A stretch of 42,898 bases of DNA, from assembly GCA_927417275.1 (NCBI GenBank), contig CAKMJV010000046.1, positions 1-42,898 on the forward strand, given 5' to 3'. The notes beneath the pieces were generated by a model, which was not told where the DNA came from, did no database searches, and saw only the letters and a list, made by a program, of their open reading frames with translations. This document shows, piece after piece, positions 1 to 11,613 of the stretch. The stretch's first letter is position 1. Each line of letters starts with the position of its first letter. Both the position numbers and the translations under genes were made by a program. Origin of the DNA: an uncultured Clostridia bacterium (GTDB lineage: Bacteria; Bacillota; Clostridia; Peptostreptococcales; Acidaminobacteraceae).

Positions 1-80
1 CAATTGAACCGAAAACGAGAGCGGGCCAAGAAAAAATGGGTGTTGCACTTTCAAAACTTGCTGAAGAAGATCCAACTTTT
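1..80. repeat. Inverted duplicate of internal fusA sequence (probable chimeric contig end)
   Basis: These 80 bases are an exact reverse complement of 961-1040, which lies inside fusA. They therefore read in the fusA sense on the plus strand, opposite to the intact gene 900 bases away. The match stops at position 80, where the sequence becomes the start of tuf. The six bases ACTTTT at 75-80 belong to both partners. An identical short inverted copy joined at a microhomology is typical of a chimera made during whole-genome amplification or of a misassembled contig end. A real inversion is possible but less likely. Confidence 0.93.
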
Positions 81-178
81 GTGATTGCTGCTGTTAAAGT
101 TGTTTTACCGTGGTCTACGTGACCAATTGTTCCGATATTACAATGCGGTTTGTTTCTTTCAAATTTTTGCTTTGCCAT
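75..178 (-). CDS. tuf: Elongation factor Tu, second copy, 5' fragment only
   Basis: This is the first 34 codons of a second EF-Tu gene, placed 20 bp after the fusA stop, the classical str-operon position (rpsL-rpsG-fusA-tuf). It begins with ATG at 178 behind the ribosome site GGGAGG. The encoded start ([20 protein letters not shown], then the P-loop GHVDHGKT) is the same as in the complete tuf at 14742-15932. The 104 bases match 15829-15932 with one difference, at 128 versus 15882, which is synonymous (Thr ACA/ACG). The gene is cut at 75-80 where the inverted fusA piece begins, so the break is probably a contig artefact and not a pseudogene. Confidence 0.9.
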
Positions 179-198
179 TGTTGGTTTCCTCCCGTAGG

Positions 199-2265
199 TT
201 ATTTTTTACCCATAATTTCTTCTGCAATACTCTTAGGTACAGGCTCATAGTGACTAAAAATCATCGTATAAGTACCACGACCTTGAGAACTAGATCTCAA
301 TGATGTTGAATAGCCAAACATTTCAGATAATGGTACATGCGCTTTAATGATTTGAGCACCATGTGCCATTTCCATACCTTCAAGTTTTCCACGTCTTGAG
401 TTAATATCACCCATAACGTCACCGAAATACTCTTCTGGAACTGTAACTTCAACTTTCATAAAAGGTTCTAGTAAAACTGAATCGCCTTTTCTCATCGCTT
501 CTTTAAATGCCATAGAAGCAGCAAGTTTAAACGCCATCTCATTTGAGTCAACCTCATGGTAAGACCCGTCATAAAGATTCGCTGTAATGTCTACAACCTC
601 GTATCCACCTAAGATACCCGCTTTAAGCGCGCCTTGAATACCTTCATCAATTGCTTTAAAGTATTCTCTTGGTACACTACCACCTGTAACTGTAGATTCG
701 AAGGCATAGCCTTTACCAGATTCATTTGGAGCAAATTTAATTTTAACATGGCCGTATTGACCTTTACCGCCAGATTGCTTTGAGTATTTATAGTCAATAT
801 CTGATGCTTTTGTAATCGTCTCTTTGTAAGCAACTTGTGGTGCGCCTACGTTTGCTTCAACTTTAAACTCTCTCAATAATCGGTCTACGATAATTTCAAG
901 ATGGAGTTCACCCATACCCGCGATGATTACTTGACCTGTTTCTTCATCTGTGTATGTTTTAAAAGTTGGATCTTCTTCAGCAAGTTTTGAAAGTGCAACA
1001 CCCATTTTTTCTTGGCCCGCTCTCGTTTTCGGTTCAATTGCTACGCGAATAACAGGCTCAGGGAATTCCATAGATTCAAGAATAATAATATGGTCTGGAT
1101 CACAAAGTGTATCACCAGTTGTTGTGTATTTTAATCCTACTGCAGCAGCAATATCGCCTGCGTATACTTTACTAATTTCTTCACGTTTATTTGCATGCAT
1201 CTGAAGAATACGACCAATTCTCTCTTTTTTACCTTTAGTCGAGTTTTGAACGTATGAGCCAGATTCAAGTGTACCAGAATAAACTCTAAAGAATGACAAA
1301 CGACCAACAAATGGGTCTGTCATGATTTTGAAAGCAAGAGATGCAAATGGGAGTTCATCACTAGATGCTCTAGAAATTTCATTACCATCTTCATCTGTTC
1401 CCTTAATGTCTTCAACATCTGTTGGTGCAGGCATAAAATCTACAACTGCATCTAACATTTTTTGAACACCTTTGTTTTTATATGAAGAACCACATAAAAC
1501 TGGAACGATTACATTATGAATCGTCGCTCTTCTAAGTGCTGCTTTTAACTCATCTGTGTCTAACTCTTCACCTTCAAGGTACTTTTCCATTAAAGTTTCA
1601 TCTGACTCAGCAATAGATTCCATCATGTTATGTCTGTACTCTTCTGCAAGTTCAGCATACTCAGCTGGAATATCAAGAACTTCAATGTTTTCTCCAAGAT
1701 CGTCTCTGTAGAAATAGGCTTTCATTTCCATTAAGTCAATTATGCCTTGGAAAGTGTCTTCTGCACCAATTGGAATTTGAACGGGTACTGCATTTGCTTT
1801 TAAACGATCTTTCATCATCTTAACAACTCTGAAGAAATCTGCGCCTGTAATATCCATTTTGTTTACAAATGCCATTCTTGGTACACCATATTTATCTGCT
1901 TGTCTCCAAACCGCTTCAGATTGAGGCTCAACCCCACCTTTTGCGCAGAAAACTGCTACGGAACCATCTAATACACGTAGGGATCTCTCAACTTCAACAG
2001 TAAAGTCAACGTGACCAGGCGTATCGATAATATTAATTCTCTTACCTTTCCATGCACAAGTTGTTGCAGCAGAAGTAATCGTGATGCCTCTTTCCTGCTC
2101 TTGCTCCATCCAGTCCATAGTTGCGCCACCGTCGTGAACTTCACCAATTCTATAGGTGATACCTGTATAATAGAGGATTCTTTCGGTAGTAGTCGTTTTT
2201 CCAGCGTCGATATGCGCCATGATGCCGATGTTTCTGGTATTCTCTAGTGAATAACCTCTACTCAT
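199..2265 (-). CDS. fusA: Elongation factor G
   Basis: Ribosomal translocase: a GTPase that moves tRNAs and mRNA after peptide bond formation. The 688-residue length is normal. Near the N terminus are the P-loop AHIDAGKT, the switch I stretch [10 protein letters not shown], the G3 motif DTPGH and the G4 motif NKMD. The domain IV-V region ends with the usual [12 protein letters not shown] followed by a short Lys-rich tail. The start ATG at 2265 follows a good GGAGG-type site. It is the third gene of the str cluster after rpsL and rpsG, and tuf follows. Nothing in the protein is unusual; the inverted 80-bp copy at the window's left end derives from it. A diverged paralogue is at 28498-30576. 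Confidence 0.98.
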   Translation of the reverse strand: MSRGYSLENTRNIGIMAHIDAGKTTTTERILYYTGITYRIGEVHDGGATMDWMEQEQERGITITSAATTCAWKGKRINIIDTPGHVDFTVEVERSLRVLDGSVAVFCAKGGVEPQSEAVWRQADKYGVPRMAFVNKMDITGADFFRVVKMMKDRLKANAVPVQIPIGAEDTFQGIIDLMEMKAYFYRDDLGENIEVLDIPAEYAELAEEYRHNMMESIAESDETLMEKYLEGEELDTDELKAALRRATIHNVIVPVLCGSSYKNKGVQKMLDAVVDFMPAPTDVEDIKGTDEDGNEISRASSDELPFASLAFKIMTDPFVGRLSFFRVYSGTLESGSYVQNSTKGKKERIGRILQMHANKREEISKVYAGDIAAAVGLKYTTTGDTLCDPDHIIILESMEFPEPVIRVAIEPKTRAGQEKMGVALSKLAEEDPTFKTYTDEETGQVIIAGMGELHLEIIVDRLLREFKVEANVGAPQVAYKETITKASDIDYKYSKQSGGKGQYGHVKIKFAPNESGKGYAFESTVTGGSVPREYFKAIDEGIQGALKAGILGGYEVVDITANLYDGSYHEVDSNEMAFKLAASMAFKEAMRKGDSVLLEPFMKVEVTVPEEYFGDVMGDINSRRGKLEGMEMAHGAQIIKAHVPLSEMFGYSTSLRSSSQGRGTYTMIFSHYEPVPKSIAEEIMGKK

Positions 2266-2328
2266 CTTTTATCCTCCTTTCAATAAGCCGTTTAGGTTTG
2301 ATATACAAACCCAAACGTATTTTTATAT

Positions 2329-2799
2329 CTAGAATCTGTAGTGTGCAAATGCTTTATTTGCTTCAGCCATTTTGTGTGTGTCTTCTCTTTTCTTAACTGA
2401 TGCACCAGTACTGTTTGCAGCATCCATAATCTCTTTAGCAAGTTTTTCTTGCATTGTTCTTTCGCCTCTCTTACGAGAATACGTAATTAACCATCTGAGA
2501 CCAAGTGTTTGTCTTCTTTCAGCTCTTACTTCGATTGGTACTTGGTAGTTTGAACCACCAACTCTTCTCGCTTTAACTTCAAGAACAGGCATGATATTGT
2601 TAATTGCTGCTTCAAATACTTCAGCAGGATCTTTACCAGTTTTTTCTTTAACCATATCAAATGCACCGTAAACAATACTTTGTGCAACACCTCTTTTGCC
2701 GTCATACATAACAGCATTGATTAATTTTGTGACTACCTTACTTCCGTACATTGGGTCAGGTAACACATCTCTTTTAGGTACGCTTCCTTTTCTAGGCAC
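2329..2799 (-). CDS. rpsG: 30S ribosomal protein S7
   Basis: Primary binding protein that nucleates the 3' domain of 16S rRNA and contacts mRNA and tRNA near the E site. The 156-residue length and the N terminus [16 protein letters not shown] are typical. The central basic stretch with VGGSNYQVP and the C-terminal [15 protein letters not shown] are S7 signatures. ATG at 2799 follows a GGAGG site. It lies between rpsL and fusA. The 130-bp spacer to rpsL is long for this operon and contains hairpins (see 2897-2918). In E. coli the same spacer is the S7 autoregulatory site; whether that holds here is inference. Confidence 0.98.
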   Translation of the reverse strand: MPRKGSVPKRDVLPDPMYGSKVVTKLINAVMYDGKRGVAQSIVYGAFDMVKEKTGKDPAEVFEAAINNIMPVLEVKARRVGGSNYQVPIEVRAERRQTLGLRWLITYSRKRGERTMQEKLAKEIMDAANSTGASVKKREDTHKMAEANKAFAHYRF

Positions 2800-2896
2800 T
2801 TTTCTTCCCTCCTTATAATGTTTTTAAGTCATTCATCGGTACTCGACATTTTACTGTCGCTGTGCGAATTGCTATTGAATTTCTTTACTATATAAA

Positions 2897-2918
2897 GCCC
2901 CTTCCTTTCGGAAGAGGC
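2897..2918 (-). promoter_or_regulatory. GNRA-type hairpin in the rpsL-rpsG spacer
   Basis: Just after the rpsL stop, the minus strand can form a 9-bp stem closed by the loop GAAA, with one G-U pair, followed by TTTATAT. A second small hairpin (CGACA/TGTCG) lies nearer rpsG, around 2847-2862. The first could be a weak terminator or processing site that sets the rpsL to rpsG ratio, or part of an S7-binding leader. The fold is visible in the sequence; the function is inferred. Confidence 0.5.
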
Positions 2919-2929
2919 CATTTATACTA

Positions 2930-3346
2930 TTACTTTTTCTTAGGTCTCTTAGCACCGTATTTCGATCTTGATTGCATTCTGTTGTTAACTCCAGACGTAT
3001 CAAGCACACCTCTTACGATATGGTATCTACATCCCGGTAAGTCTTTAACTCTACCACCTCTAATAAGTACAACGCTGTGTTCTTGTAAGTTGTGGCCAAC
3101 ACCAGGTATATATGCAGTCACCTCAAAACCGTTTGTCAATCTAACCCTAGCAACTTTTCTTAACGCTGAGTTAGGCTTCTTAGGTGTTACAGTTTTTACA
3201 CTTGTACATACACCTCGTTTTTGTGGCGAACTCATCTTAACTTGCTTTCTTTTTATAGTGTTTAAACTTCTTTGTAAAGCTGGAGAATTTGACTTGTCTT
3301 CAATCTCAAGTCTACCTTTTCTCACTAACTGATTAATAGTAGGCAT
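2930..3346 (-). CDS. rpsL: 30S ribosomal protein S12
   Basis: Decoding-centre protein of the small subunit, and the classical site of streptomycin-resistance mutations. The protein starts [12 protein letters not shown] and carries the conserved loops [17 protein letters not shown] and [17 protein letters not shown]. The wild-type Lys in TPKKPNS and in GRVKDLPG is present, so the sequence predicts no streptomycin-resistance change. I chose the ATG at 3346 (138 residues) because the upstream in-frame GTG lies inside the ribosome site GGAGGTG. It follows rplGB closely and starts the str part of the cluster. Confidence 0.98.
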   Translation of the reverse strand: MPTINQLVRKGRLEIEDKSNSPALQRSLNTIKRKQVKMSSPQKRGVCTSVKTVTPKKPNSALRKVARVRLTNGFEVTAYIPGVGHNLQEHSVVLIRGGRVKDLPGCRYHIVRGVLDTSGVNNRMQSRSKYGAKRPKKK

Positions 3347-3376
3347 TCTATTCAGCACCTCCTTTCTTTGTTTTAT

Positions 3377-3625
3377 CTATTTTTCAATAACCGCTGTCGC
3401 AGCACCAACGTCAATATTACATGCTCGCCCTAATTCTTTCATCGATTCGGCGTAAACAATCTCAATCTTTTTATCCTTAGCAAGTTCAATGACTTTTTGA
3501 ATAATAAGTGGATCCGCATCATTTGCAACGAACACTATTTTTGCTCGATCCGTTGTCAATGCTTTTGTTGACTGCTTAATACCCACGATAATCTTCGTCT
3601 GATTTGCGAGTTCTTTTAACTGCAT
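3377..3625 (-). CDS. rplGB: L7Ae/L30e-family ribosomal protein (YbxF-like)
   Basis: Small (82-residue) L7Ae-type protein that in Bacillus binds kink-turn RNA. The sequence shows the family core, with KIIVGIKQSTKAL at the N terminus, IVFVANDADP in the middle and the ending CNIDVGAATAVI. The position between rpoC and rpsL is the standard Firmicute location. The ATG at 3625 has a GGAGG site 8-9 bases upstream (AAGGAGGAACACAGT); a longer reading from 3658 has no good site. Its exact role in the ribosome is not settled for the family. Confidence 0.92.
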   Translation of the reverse strand: MQLKELANQTKIIVGIKQSTKALTTDRAKIVFVANDADPLIIQKVIELAKDKKIEIVYAESMKELGRACNIDVGAATAVIEK

Positions 3626-3704
3626 ACTGTGTTCCTCCTTGAAGTCGCCAATATGCACTTCATCATTTTAACACCATAAAAATTTACTGTCAATAAATAT
3701 TATG

Positions 3705-6700
3705 TTAAATACTATTAAAGGTTTGAGGGTTTTCAACGTCATAATCAGCGCTTGTTCGCACGGTCATGTCTTTATAATACCTCATACCAGTACCTGCTGG
3801 AATTAATTTTCCAATGATGACGTTTTCTTTGAGACCTAACAAACGATCTTCTTTACCATTTATTGCTGCTTCCGTTAACACTCTTGTTGTTTCTTGGAAA
3901 GAAGCGGCTGATAAGAACGATTCAGTTGCAAGCGATGCTTTAGTAATACCTAAAAGCGATCGCGTACCAACTGCTAATTCTCCGCCTTCAAGCTCGATTT
4001 GCTCATTGATGCGGTTAAATTCTTTCAAACTCACCACACTACCTGGGAATAATAACGAATCCCCCGATTCATCAATCTTGATCTTAGAAAGCATTTGTTT
4101 TACGATGATCTCAATGTGCTTGTCATTAATATCAACACCTTGTAGTCTATAAACTTTTTGTACTTCTTTGATGATATACTCACGTACACCATTTACACCA
4201 ACGACACGAAGCAAATCGTGTGGATTGATAGATCCTTCTGTTATAGATTGTCCTTGAGTTACAACTTCGCCTTCTTTTACTTTAAGACGTGAACCAAATA
4301 CAACTAAGGAAGCATGCTGTTCGCCAGTTTCTTCATTTGTAATGACAACTTCTTTTTTCTTCTTCGTTTCTTTAAATGAAACCACACCATTAATTTCTGC
4401 AATTACGGCTAGACCTTTTGGCTTTCTACCTTCGAAAAGTTCCTCAACACGCGGCAAACCTTGTGTAATGTCACCACCAGCTACACCACCTGTATGGAAT
4501 GTTCTCATCGTAAGTTGCGTTCCAGGTTCACCAATTGACTGAGCTGCGATAATACCTACCGCTTCACCTACGTGAATAGGTTTACCCGTCGCTAAGTTAA
4601 GTCCATAACACTTAGAGCATACACCATGTTGCGTATCACATGTTAAAACGGAACGAATTCTAATTGACTTATACCCCGATGCGACAATTTTATCAGCCAT
4701 TTTTTCTGTAATCAGTTGATTTTTAGTACATAGCATTTCACCTGATACAGGATGAACAATATCTTCAACCGGAAAACGACCTAAAATTCTCTCTTGAAGG
4801 GGTTCAATCAACTCGTTGCCTTCTTTAAACTCTACTACTTCTATGCCTGAAGTAGAATGACAATCCACTTCACGAACGATTACCTCTTGACTGACATCAA
4901 CAAGTCTACGTGTTAAATAACCTGAATCCGCTGTACGTAATGCGGTATCTGCAAGTCCTTTACGCGCACCTGTCGTTGAAATAAAGTATTCAAGAACAGA
5001 TAAACCTTCACGGAAGTTAGAAATGATTGGGATTTCAACTGTTTTACCGACTGCATTGGCCATAAGACCACGCATGCCTGCTAACTGTCTAATCTGGTTT
5101 TTAGAACCACGGGCACCAGAGTCTGCCATGATTTTAATATTATTTAAATTGGTTAAGTTTTTCATAAGTGCATCTGTAACGTCTTCGGTTACTTTCGTCC
5201 AAGTTTGAATGATTTTTTCATATCGCTCTTCTTCAGAAATCAAACCACGTCTAAATGCCTTTTGGAACTGGTCTACCGTAATTCTAGCGGCACTAATCAG
5301 TTCTTTTTTCTCATCTGGTATAACCATGTCTGAAACAGAAACCGTTACTGCACCTCTCGTTGAATACTTAAAACCGATGTCTTTGATGTGATCTAATAGT
5401 TCAGCGGTAATGGTATTCCCGTAAACAGAAAAACATTTTGCGATTATTTCTTCTAAATCTTTCTTTTTACATAGGAAATCGACTTCTAAATCATGACGAT
5501 TTACTTCTCGATCAACAAAACCTAGATTTTGAGGTATCTTTTCATTTAGTATGAATCGACCTACGGTGCTTTCTGTTCTTACATATATATCTTCTTCTTT
5601 TATATAACGTTTGAGTATTACACGTGAATGAAGTGAAATCGCACCATTATAATAGGCTAAATTTAGTTCATCAAAATCTTTAAAGACTTTCTTGTGTTCT
5701 GGTTGCTCTTCACTTTCATAAGTGAGGTAATAAGCACCTAAGACCATATCCTGTGTTGGTGTCGTAATCGGACGACCATCTTTTGGCGCTAAAATATTGT
5801 TTACAGAAAGCATTAAGAATCTCGCCTCGGCTTGCGCTTCAACTGACAATGGCACATGGACAGCCATTTGGTCACCGTCAAAGTCAGCATTATAAGCTGT
5901 ACAAACAAGCGGATGTAGTCTAATCGCTTTTCCTTCTACTAAAACGGGTTCAAATGCTTGAATACCCAGTCTGTGTAATGTAGGTGCACGATTAAGAAGT
6001 ACTGGATGCTCACTGATTACTTCTTCAACGATACTCCAAACCTCTGGCTTAACGCGTTCAACCATTCTTTTAGCACTTTTAATATTATGAACATAACCGT
6101 CATTTACAAGACGCTTCATAACAAAAGGCTTAAATAATTCTAAAGCCATTTTTTTAGGTAAACCACATTGATAAAACTTAAGTTCAGGACCAACTACGAT
6201 AACTGAACGCCCAGAATAGTCAACACGTTTACCAAGTAGATTTTGTCTAAATCGTCCTTGCTTACCTTTTAATAAGTCTGAAAGTGATTTCAACGGTCTA
6301 TTACCAGGACCCGTTACTGGTCTACCACGTCTGCCGTTATCAATAAGCGCATCTACGGCTTCTTGCAACATACGTTTTTCATTTCTAACAATAATATCTG
6401 GTGCACCTAACTCTAGTAATCTTTTTAATCGATTATTTCTATTAATTACACGTCGATATAAGTCATTTAAGTCAGCAGTAGCAAAACGACCACCATCCAG
6501 TTGCACCATCGGTCTTAAATCTGGTGGAATTACAGGCACAACATCCAAAATCATCCAATCCGGTTCATTACCTGATTTTCTAAACGCCTCAACAACTTCT
6601 AGTCTTCTTACAATTCTGATTTTCTTTTGTCCAGAACTGTCTTTCAACTGCGTTTTTAACTCTTGAGCTAACTCATCTAAGTTAATTTGTTGAAGAATTT

Positions 6701-7229
6701 CTTTGACTGCTTCTGCACCCATTTTAGCTCTAAATGCATTGCCGTATTTTTCTTTATATTGAGAATATTCACTTTCAGTCAACAACTGTTTGTATTCAAG
6801 ACTTGTTTCACCAGCCTCAATGACAATGTATGACGCGAAATATAAAATTTTCTCAAGCGATCTTGGTGACATATCTAAAAGTATACCCATTTTAGATGGA
6901 ATACCCTTAAAATACCAAATGTGTGAAACTGGGGCAGCAAGTTCGATATGCCCCATTCTTTCTCTTCTAACCTTCGACTTTGTTACTTCTACGCCACATC
7001 GGTCACACACAACACCTTTATATCTTACTTTTTTGTATTTACCACAGTGACATTCCCAATCTTTAGTTGGACCAAAGATTTTCTCACAGAACAAACCATC
7101 TTTTTCTGGTTTAAGGGTCCTATAGTTAATTGTTTCAGGTTTTTTGACTTCTCCTTTTGACCAAGATCTAATCTTATCAGGTGATGCCAAGCCTATTCTA
7201 ATAGAATCAAAATTATTAAATTCGATCAA
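3705..7229 (-). CDS. rpoC: DNA-directed RNA polymerase beta' subunit
   Basis: Largest subunit of RNA polymerase, contributing the catalytic magnesium site and clamp. Near the N terminus is the zinc-binding pair CHCGKYK and CDRCGVEV. The active-site motif NADFDGDQ with its three aspartates lies near residue 445. The second zinc site ([19 protein letters not shown]) and the bridge/trigger-helix region ([16 protein letters not shown]) follow. The 1174-residue length is normal for Firmicutes, without the large insertion of Gram-negative forms. It starts 33 bp after rpoB with a GGGAGAGG site, so the two are cotranscribed. Confidence 0.99.
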   Translation of the reverse strand: MIEFNNFDSIRIGLASPDKIRSWSKGEVKKPETINYRTLKPEKDGLFCEKIFGPTKDWECHCGKYKKVRYKGVVCDRCGVEVTKSKVRRERMGHIELAAPVSHIWYFKGIPSKMGILLDMSPRSLEKILYFASYIVIEAGETSLEYKQLLTESEYSQYKEKYGNAFRAKMGAEAVKEILQQINLDELAQELKTQLKDSSGQKKIRIVRRLEVVEAFRKSGNEPDWMILDVVPVIPPDLRPMVQLDGGRFATADLNDLYRRVINRNNRLKRLLELGAPDIIVRNEKRMLQEAVDALIDNGRRGRPVTGPGNRPLKSLSDLLKGKQGRFRQNLLGKRVDYSGRSVIVVGPELKFYQCGLPKKMALELFKPFVMKRLVNDGYVHNIKSAKRMVERVKPEVWSIVEEVISEHPVLLNRAPTLHRLGIQAFEPVLVEGKAIRLHPLVCTAYNADFDGDQMAVHVPLSVEAQAEARFLMLSVNNILAPKDGRPITTPTQDMVLGAYYLTYESEEQPEHKKVFKDFDELNLAYYNGAISLHSRVILKRYIKEEDIYVRTESTVGRFILNEKIPQNLGFVDREVNRHDLEVDFLCKKKDLEEIIAKCFSVYGNTITAELLDHIKDIGFKYSTRGAVTVSVSDMVIPDEKKELISAARITVDQFQKAFRRGLISEEERYEKIIQTWTKVTEDVTDALMKNLTNLNNIKIMADSGARGSKNQIRQLAGMRGLMANAVGKTVEIPIISNFREGLSVLEYFISTTGARKGLADTALRTADSGYLTRRLVDVSQEVIVREVDCHSTSGIEVVEFKEGNELIEPLQERILGRFPVEDIVHPVSGEMLCTKNQLITEKMADKIVASGYKSIRIRSVLTCDTQHGVCSKCYGLNLATGKPIHVGEAVGIIAAQSIGEPGTQLTMRTFHTGGVAGGDITQGLPRVEELFEGRKPKGLAVIAEINGVVSFKETKKKKEVVITNEETGEQHASLVVFGSRLKVKEGEVVTQGQSITEGSINPHDLLRVVGVNGVREYIIKEVQKVYRLQGVDINDKHIEIIVKQMLSKIKIDESGDSLLFPGSVVSLKEFNRINEQIELEGGELAVGTRSLLGITKASLATESFLSAASFQETTRVLTEAAINGKEDRLLGLKENVIIGKLIPAGTGMRYYKDMTVRTSADYDVENPQTFNSI

Positions 7230-7262
7230 GGGCTACCTCTCCCTTCTCTAAATAAAAGTTAG

Positions 7263-10200
7263 TTACGCATCATATACTTCGTCATCTTCTGGAAGATATA
7301 AATCGTCATCCATTTCAGCAAGGTCATCTTCTAATTCGACATTAGCAACTTCTTCTTCACCCAAATCGTCAATAAAAGCGCCTTTTTCAATATCATTTGT
7401 GATTTTATTTTCCTTTAATGCTGCGTTATAGTCTAAACCATCGTCGTCAACATCTACAAGTTCTATTTCTATTTCACCCGCATCATCTCGTAGTACTTTC
7501 ACGTCTAGAGCCAATGCTTGAAGTTCTTTAATTAATACTTTGAAAGACTCAGGAATACCTGGTTCAGGGATGTTTTCTCCCTTAACGATCGCTTCATATG
7601 CTTTAACACGACCTACAACGTCATCCGATTTTACAGTCAAGATTTCTTGTAGTGTATGTGCAGCGCCATAAGCTTCAAGTGCCCATACCTCCATCTCACC
7701 AAAACGCTGTCCACCAAACTGTGCTTTACCACCAAGCGGTTGTTGCGTTACAAGTGAATATGGCCCTGTGCTTCTCGCATGAATTTTATCGTCAACCAAG
7801 TGATGCAGTTTGAGCATATACATATAACCAACCGCTACTGGGTTGTCAAATGCTTCACCCGTTCTGCCATCTCTGATTCTCAATCTACCATTACCAGGGT
7901 ACCCAGCGTCTTCTAATATCTGCTTGATTTGACTTTCCTTAGCGCCATCGAAAACTGGCGTTGCGATTTTCCAGCCATTTTTCTTAGCGGCTAAACCTAA
8001 ATGGACTTCCAAAACCTGACCGATATTCATACGCGATGGTACACCAAGTGGGTTTAGAACTATTTGTAGAGGCGTTCCATCATCTAAAAATGGCATGTCT
8101 TCTACAGGTGATATTTTAGAAATTACACCTTTGTTACCATGTCTACCGGCCATTTTATCACCAACGCTAATTTTACGCTTTTTGGCAATGTAAACACGAA
8201 TCAATTTGTTCACGCCTGGTGAAAGTTCATCTCCATTTTCGCGTTCAAACTTTTTAACGTCTACGATGATACCAGATTCTCCATGTGGCACTCTTAAAGA
8301 AGTGTCTCTAACTTCTCTTGCTTTTTCACCAAATATTGCACGCAACAAGCGTTCTTCAGCAGTAAGTTCCGTTTCACCTTTAGGTGTAACTTTGCCCACG
8401 AGAATATCACCAGGATTAACTTCAGCACCAATTCTGATAATGCCTTCAGCATCTAAATTTTTAAGTGCATCTTCACCAACATTTGGAATGTCTCTTGTGA
8501 TTTCTTCTGGTCCTAATTTTGTATCTCTTGCCTCTGACTCATATTCTTCTATATGAATAGAAGAAAGTTTGTCTTCCATAACAAGTTCTTCGCTTAACAT
8601 GATCGCATCTTCGTAATTGTAACCTTCCCACGTCATAAACCCGATCAACAAGTTTGTGCCTAGAGCAATTTCGCCATTATCAGTTGAAGGACCATCTGCG
8701 ATTATTTCATCAAACTCAACCAATTGACCTTTTTTTACCAATGGTTTTTGATTGATACAAGTACCTTGATTAGAACGTTTAAACTTCAATAATTTAAATC
8801 TGTATTTCTTTTTATCTTCAGTTCCGCGAATCACGATTTCTTCTGCTGAAACATAATCAACCACACCATCTACTGGTGACTTAATAACTGCTCCAGAATC
8901 TTTTGCAGCAATATGTTCAATACCCGTTCCAATAATAGGCGCTTCAGCTCTTACAAGCGGAACTGCCTGACGTTGCATGTTTGAACCCATTAGCGCTCTG
9001 TTGGCGTCATCATTCTCAAGGAAAGGAATCATCGCAGTTGCAACCGATACCATTTGCAATGCAGAAACTTCAACTAAGTCAATCTCTGAAGCCGGAAACT
9101 CTTTTATATCCGAACGACGTCTCGCTACGATTCGATCACTAACAAATTTGCTGTCATCTGTAATCGGCTCATTAGCAGGTGCAACGGTATACTTTTCTTC
9201 AACATCTGCCGTAATATATATGATTTCGTCTGTAATGACATTCGTCTTTTTATTAACTTTTCTATAAGGTGATTCTATAAATCCATATTCATTTATGCGT
9301 GCATAAGTACTCAAAGAACCGATTAGACCGATATTCGGTCCTTCAGGCGTTTCTATTGGACACATTCTACCATAATGTGAATGGTGAACGTCACGCACTT
9401 CAAAGCCTGCACGTTCTCTCGATAAACCACCTGGTCCTAAAGCAGAAAGTCTTCTCTTATGCGTTAACTCAGCTAGAGGATTTGTCTGGTCCATAAATTG
9501 AGACAACTGTGAACTACCGAAGAATTCTTTAATAGAAGAAACAACCGGTTTAATGTTGATTAACGCTTGAGGTGTAATCGCTTCCATATCTTGAATCGTC
9601 ATTCTTTCACGCACAACACGTTCCATACGAGATAGGCCTATTCTAAATTGGTTTTGCAGGAGTTCACCTACAGAACGAATTCTTCTGTTGCCCAAATGGT
9701 CGATATCATCCACATTTCCTACACCCCAGTTAAGATTTAAAATATAACTGAAAGAGGCTAAAATATCAGCGGGAATAATGTGTCGAGGAATAAGTTCTGA
9801 CATTCTTTCTTCAATCGCAATCAATTGATCTTCAATTGTATCTCTTGTATCTAGAATTTCCTTTAATACAGGGTAATACACTTTTTCTTTGATTTTTAAC
9901 TTGTCCGATTGAATAAACTCAAAAATATCGACAAACTGATTGCCAATAACTCTTACAATTCTATCGTCTTCACCATAAACATCTACTTGTTTTACGCCAC
10001 AATTTTCAATAACGGCAGCCATCTCAATGGTGATTTTAGCATCCTTTTCAACAAGTATCTCACCAGTTAAAGGGTTGATAACATTTTCAGCTGCAACATG
10101 CTCTTCAATACGATTAGAAACACCTAGTTTTTTGTTGAACTTATAGCGACCCACTTTAGCTAAATCATATCTTTTTTCATCAAAAAATAATGAATTAATT

Positions 10201-10958
10201 AAATTACGAGCACTCTCAACAGTCGGTGGTTCACCTGGTCGAAGTTTTTTGTAAATTTCAATTAAACCCTCTTCTTGATTAACCGTTCCATCTTTATCGA
10301 GTGTTTTAATCAATTTTTCATCTTCACCAAACATTGATAAAATCTCATGGTTTGATTGATAACCTAACGCTCTAATCAAAGTAGTCGCTGGCAATTTTCT
10401 GGTTCTATCAATACGAACCGAGACAATATCATTTGAATCCGTTTCATATTCAAGCCATGCACCTCTGTTTGGTATGATTGTACTTGAAAACAATTTCGTA
10501 CCAACCTTATCGAGTTTCATGTCGTAATATGGTCCTGGTGATCTTACGAGTTGGCTTACAATAACCCTCTCTGCACCATTAATAATGAATGTCCCTTTGT
10601 CAGTCATTAACGGGAAATCACCCATAAAAACCTTTTGTTCTTTGATTTCGCTAGTTTCTTTGTTAATAAAACGCACTTGCACGCGAAGCGGTGCTGCGTA
10701 ATTAACATCTCGCTCTTTACATTCTTCTACATCGTATTTTGCTTCTTCATCAAGTTCATAATCTATGAACTCTAAAACCAAATTACCCGTATAATCTTCA
10801 ATTGGCGAAATGTCTTTGAAAGCTTCTTTTAAGCCTTCTTCGAGAAACCACTCATAAGATTTTCTTTGAATCTCAATTAGATTCGGTTTCTCTAATAACT
10901 CGTTAATTCTAGCAAAACTCATTCTTTTCGTTTTTCCGAGCATTACAGGTTGTGGCAT
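7263..10958 (-). CDS. rpoB: DNA-directed RNA polymerase beta subunit
   Basis: Second-largest RNA polymerase subunit, carrying the rifampicin pocket. The rifampicin region reads [31 protein letters not shown], shown here only in part: [16 protein letters not shown] then [12 protein letters not shown]. All the usual sensitive-type residues (Q, D, H, R, S) are in place. The 1231-residue protein ends in a strongly acidic tail rich in Asp and Glu, as in several clostridia. The start ATG at 10958 has the site AGGGGTG. It has its own promoter at 11087-11115 and is separated from rplL by a terminator-like hairpin. Confidence 0.99.
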   Translation of the reverse strand: MPQPVMLGKTKRMSFARINELLEKPNLIEIQRKSYEWFLEEGLKEAFKDISPIEDYTGNLVLEFIDYELDEEAKYDVEECKERDVNYAAPLRVQVRFINKETSEIKEQKVFMGDFPLMTDKGTFIINGAERVIVSQLVRSPGPYYDMKLDKVGTKLFSSTIIPNRGAWLEYETDSNDIVSVRIDRTRKLPATTLIRALGYQSNHEILSMFGEDEKLIKTLDKDGTVNQEEGLIEIYKKLRPGEPPTVESARNLINSLFFDEKRYDLAKVGRYKFNKKLGVSNRIEEHVAAENVINPLTGEILVEKDAKITIEMAAVIENCGVKQVDVYGEDDRIVRVIGNQFVDIFEFIQSDKLKIKEKVYYPVLKEILDTRDTIEDQLIAIEERMSELIPRHIIPADILASFSYILNLNWGVGNVDDIDHLGNRRIRSVGELLQNQFRIGLSRMERVVRERMTIQDMEAITPQALINIKPVVSSIKEFFGSSQLSQFMDQTNPLAELTHKRRLSALGPGGLSRERAGFEVRDVHHSHYGRMCPIETPEGPNIGLIGSLSTYARINEYGFIESPYRKVNKKTNVITDEIIYITADVEEKYTVAPANEPITDDSKFVSDRIVARRRSDIKEFPASEIDLVEVSALQMVSVATAMIPFLENDDANRALMGSNMQRQAVPLVRAEAPIIGTGIEHIAAKDSGAVIKSPVDGVVDYVSAEEIVIRGTEDKKKYRFKLLKFKRSNQGTCINQKPLVKKGQLVEFDEIIADGPSTDNGEIALGTNLLIGFMTWEGYNYEDAIMLSEELVMEDKLSSIHIEEYESEARDTKLGPEEITRDIPNVGEDALKNLDAEGIIRIGAEVNPGDILVGKVTPKGETELTAEERLLRAIFGEKAREVRDTSLRVPHGESGIIVDVKKFERENGDELSPGVNKLIRVYIAKKRKISVGDKMAGRHGNKGVISKISPVEDMPFLDDGTPLQIVLNPLGVPSRMNIGQVLEVHLGLAAKKNGWKIATPVFDGAKESQIKQILEDAGYPGNGRLRIRDGRTGEAFDNPVAVGYMYMLKLHHLVDDKIHARSTGPYSLVTQQPLGGKAQFGGQRFGEMEVWALEAYGAAHTLQEILTVKSDDVVGRVKAYEAIVKGENIPEPGIPESFKVLIKELQALALDVKVLRDDAGEIEIELVDVDDDGLDYNAALKENKITNDIEKGAFIDDLGEEEVANVELEDDLAEMDDDLYLPEDDEVYDA

Positions 10959-11086
10959 TAAATTTTCACCCCTTGTGTAATAAAAGTCGTTGTATTTAAA
11001 AAGGAAGTCTCCCTTTTATAACCCACCATGCCATTAAATTTAAAACGCAGAAAACTCCATTTTAAACATACTTATAGCATTATAAA

Positions 11087-11115
11087 ATAATATCACACTA
11101 ATACAACAGTGTCAA
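11087..11115 (-). promoter_or_regulatory. Sigma-A promoter for rpoBC
   Basis: On the minus strand TTGACA (11115-11110) and TATTAT (11092-11087) are separated by exactly 17 bases, about 130 bp upstream of rpoB. This gives rpoBC a promoter independent of rplJL. The leader also contains a small hairpin around 11000-11020 (AAAGG/CCTTT followed by T residues). Confidence 0.8.
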
Positions 11116-11176
11116 CCATTATTTCCAAGTAAGTTTAAAATGAAGTTTAATTTTATTCCAAATAAAATTGAGTCAA

Positions 11177-11206
11177 AATAGCCACCAATTTCGTGGTGGC
11201 TATTTA
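11177..11206 (-). terminator. Hairpin after rplL
   Basis: A perfect 12-bp stem (AAATAGCCACCA / TGGTGGCTATTT) with a 6-base loop sits 7 bases past the rplL stop. The trailing T-run on the minus strand is weak (ATTTT), so it may terminate only partly, letting some rplJL transcripts continue into rpoBC. Confidence 0.7.
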
Positions 11207-11212
11207 AGAACA

Positions 11213-11575
11213 TTATTTTAATTCGATTGCTGCGCCAGCTTCTTCTAAAGCAGCTTTAACTTTTTCAGCTTCTTCTTTAGATACGCCAGCTTTAATTACT
11301 TGTGGTGCGCCGTCTACTAAGTCTTTAGCTTCTTTTAAGCCTAAACCAGTAAGTTCTCTAACCACTTTGATTACGCCGATTTTTTTAGCGCCAGCATTTG
11401 CTAACACTACATCAAACTCAGTTTGCTCTTCTACTGCTTCAGCAGATGCAACAGCACCAACCATAACTGGCGCAGATGCAGAAACACCAAACTCAGCTTC
11501 ACATGCTTCAACTAACTCTTTAACTTCTAAGATACTCATACCTTTAATTGCTTCAATAATTTGTTCTTTAGTCAT
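11213..11575 (-). CDS. rplL: 50S ribosomal protein L7/L12
   Basis: Stalk protein that recruits and activates translational GTPases; it binds L10 as dimers. The 120-residue sequence has the N-terminal dimerisation part ([20 protein letters not shown]), an Ala/Val-rich hinge and the C-terminal factor-binding domain with [20 protein letters not shown]. The ATG at 11575 follows GGAGG by 8 bases; an in-frame GTG three codons upstream overlaps that site and was rejected. It is second in the rplJ-rplL unit. Confidence 0.98.
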   Translation of the reverse strand: MTKEQIIEAIKGMSILEVKELVEACEAEFGVSASAPVMVGAVASAEAVEEQTEFDVVLANAGAKKIGVIKVVRELTGLGLKEAKDLVDGAPQVIKAGVSKEEAEKVKAALEEAGAAIELK

Positions 11576-11613
11576 CGTAAACACCTCCGTGTAATATTTT
11601 GTTTTTTCTAAAA

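Noticed and set aside
38..180. Genuine genomic inversion of the fusA-tuf junction
   Set aside because: fusA is intact nearby, the inverted copy has no mismatch, and the join is a short microhomology at the very contig end; an artefact is the simpler reading.
85..303. Plus-strand open frame across the left end
   Set aside because: It runs antisense through the tuf start and the end of fusA and across the chimeric join; no ribosome site and no protein family resemblance.
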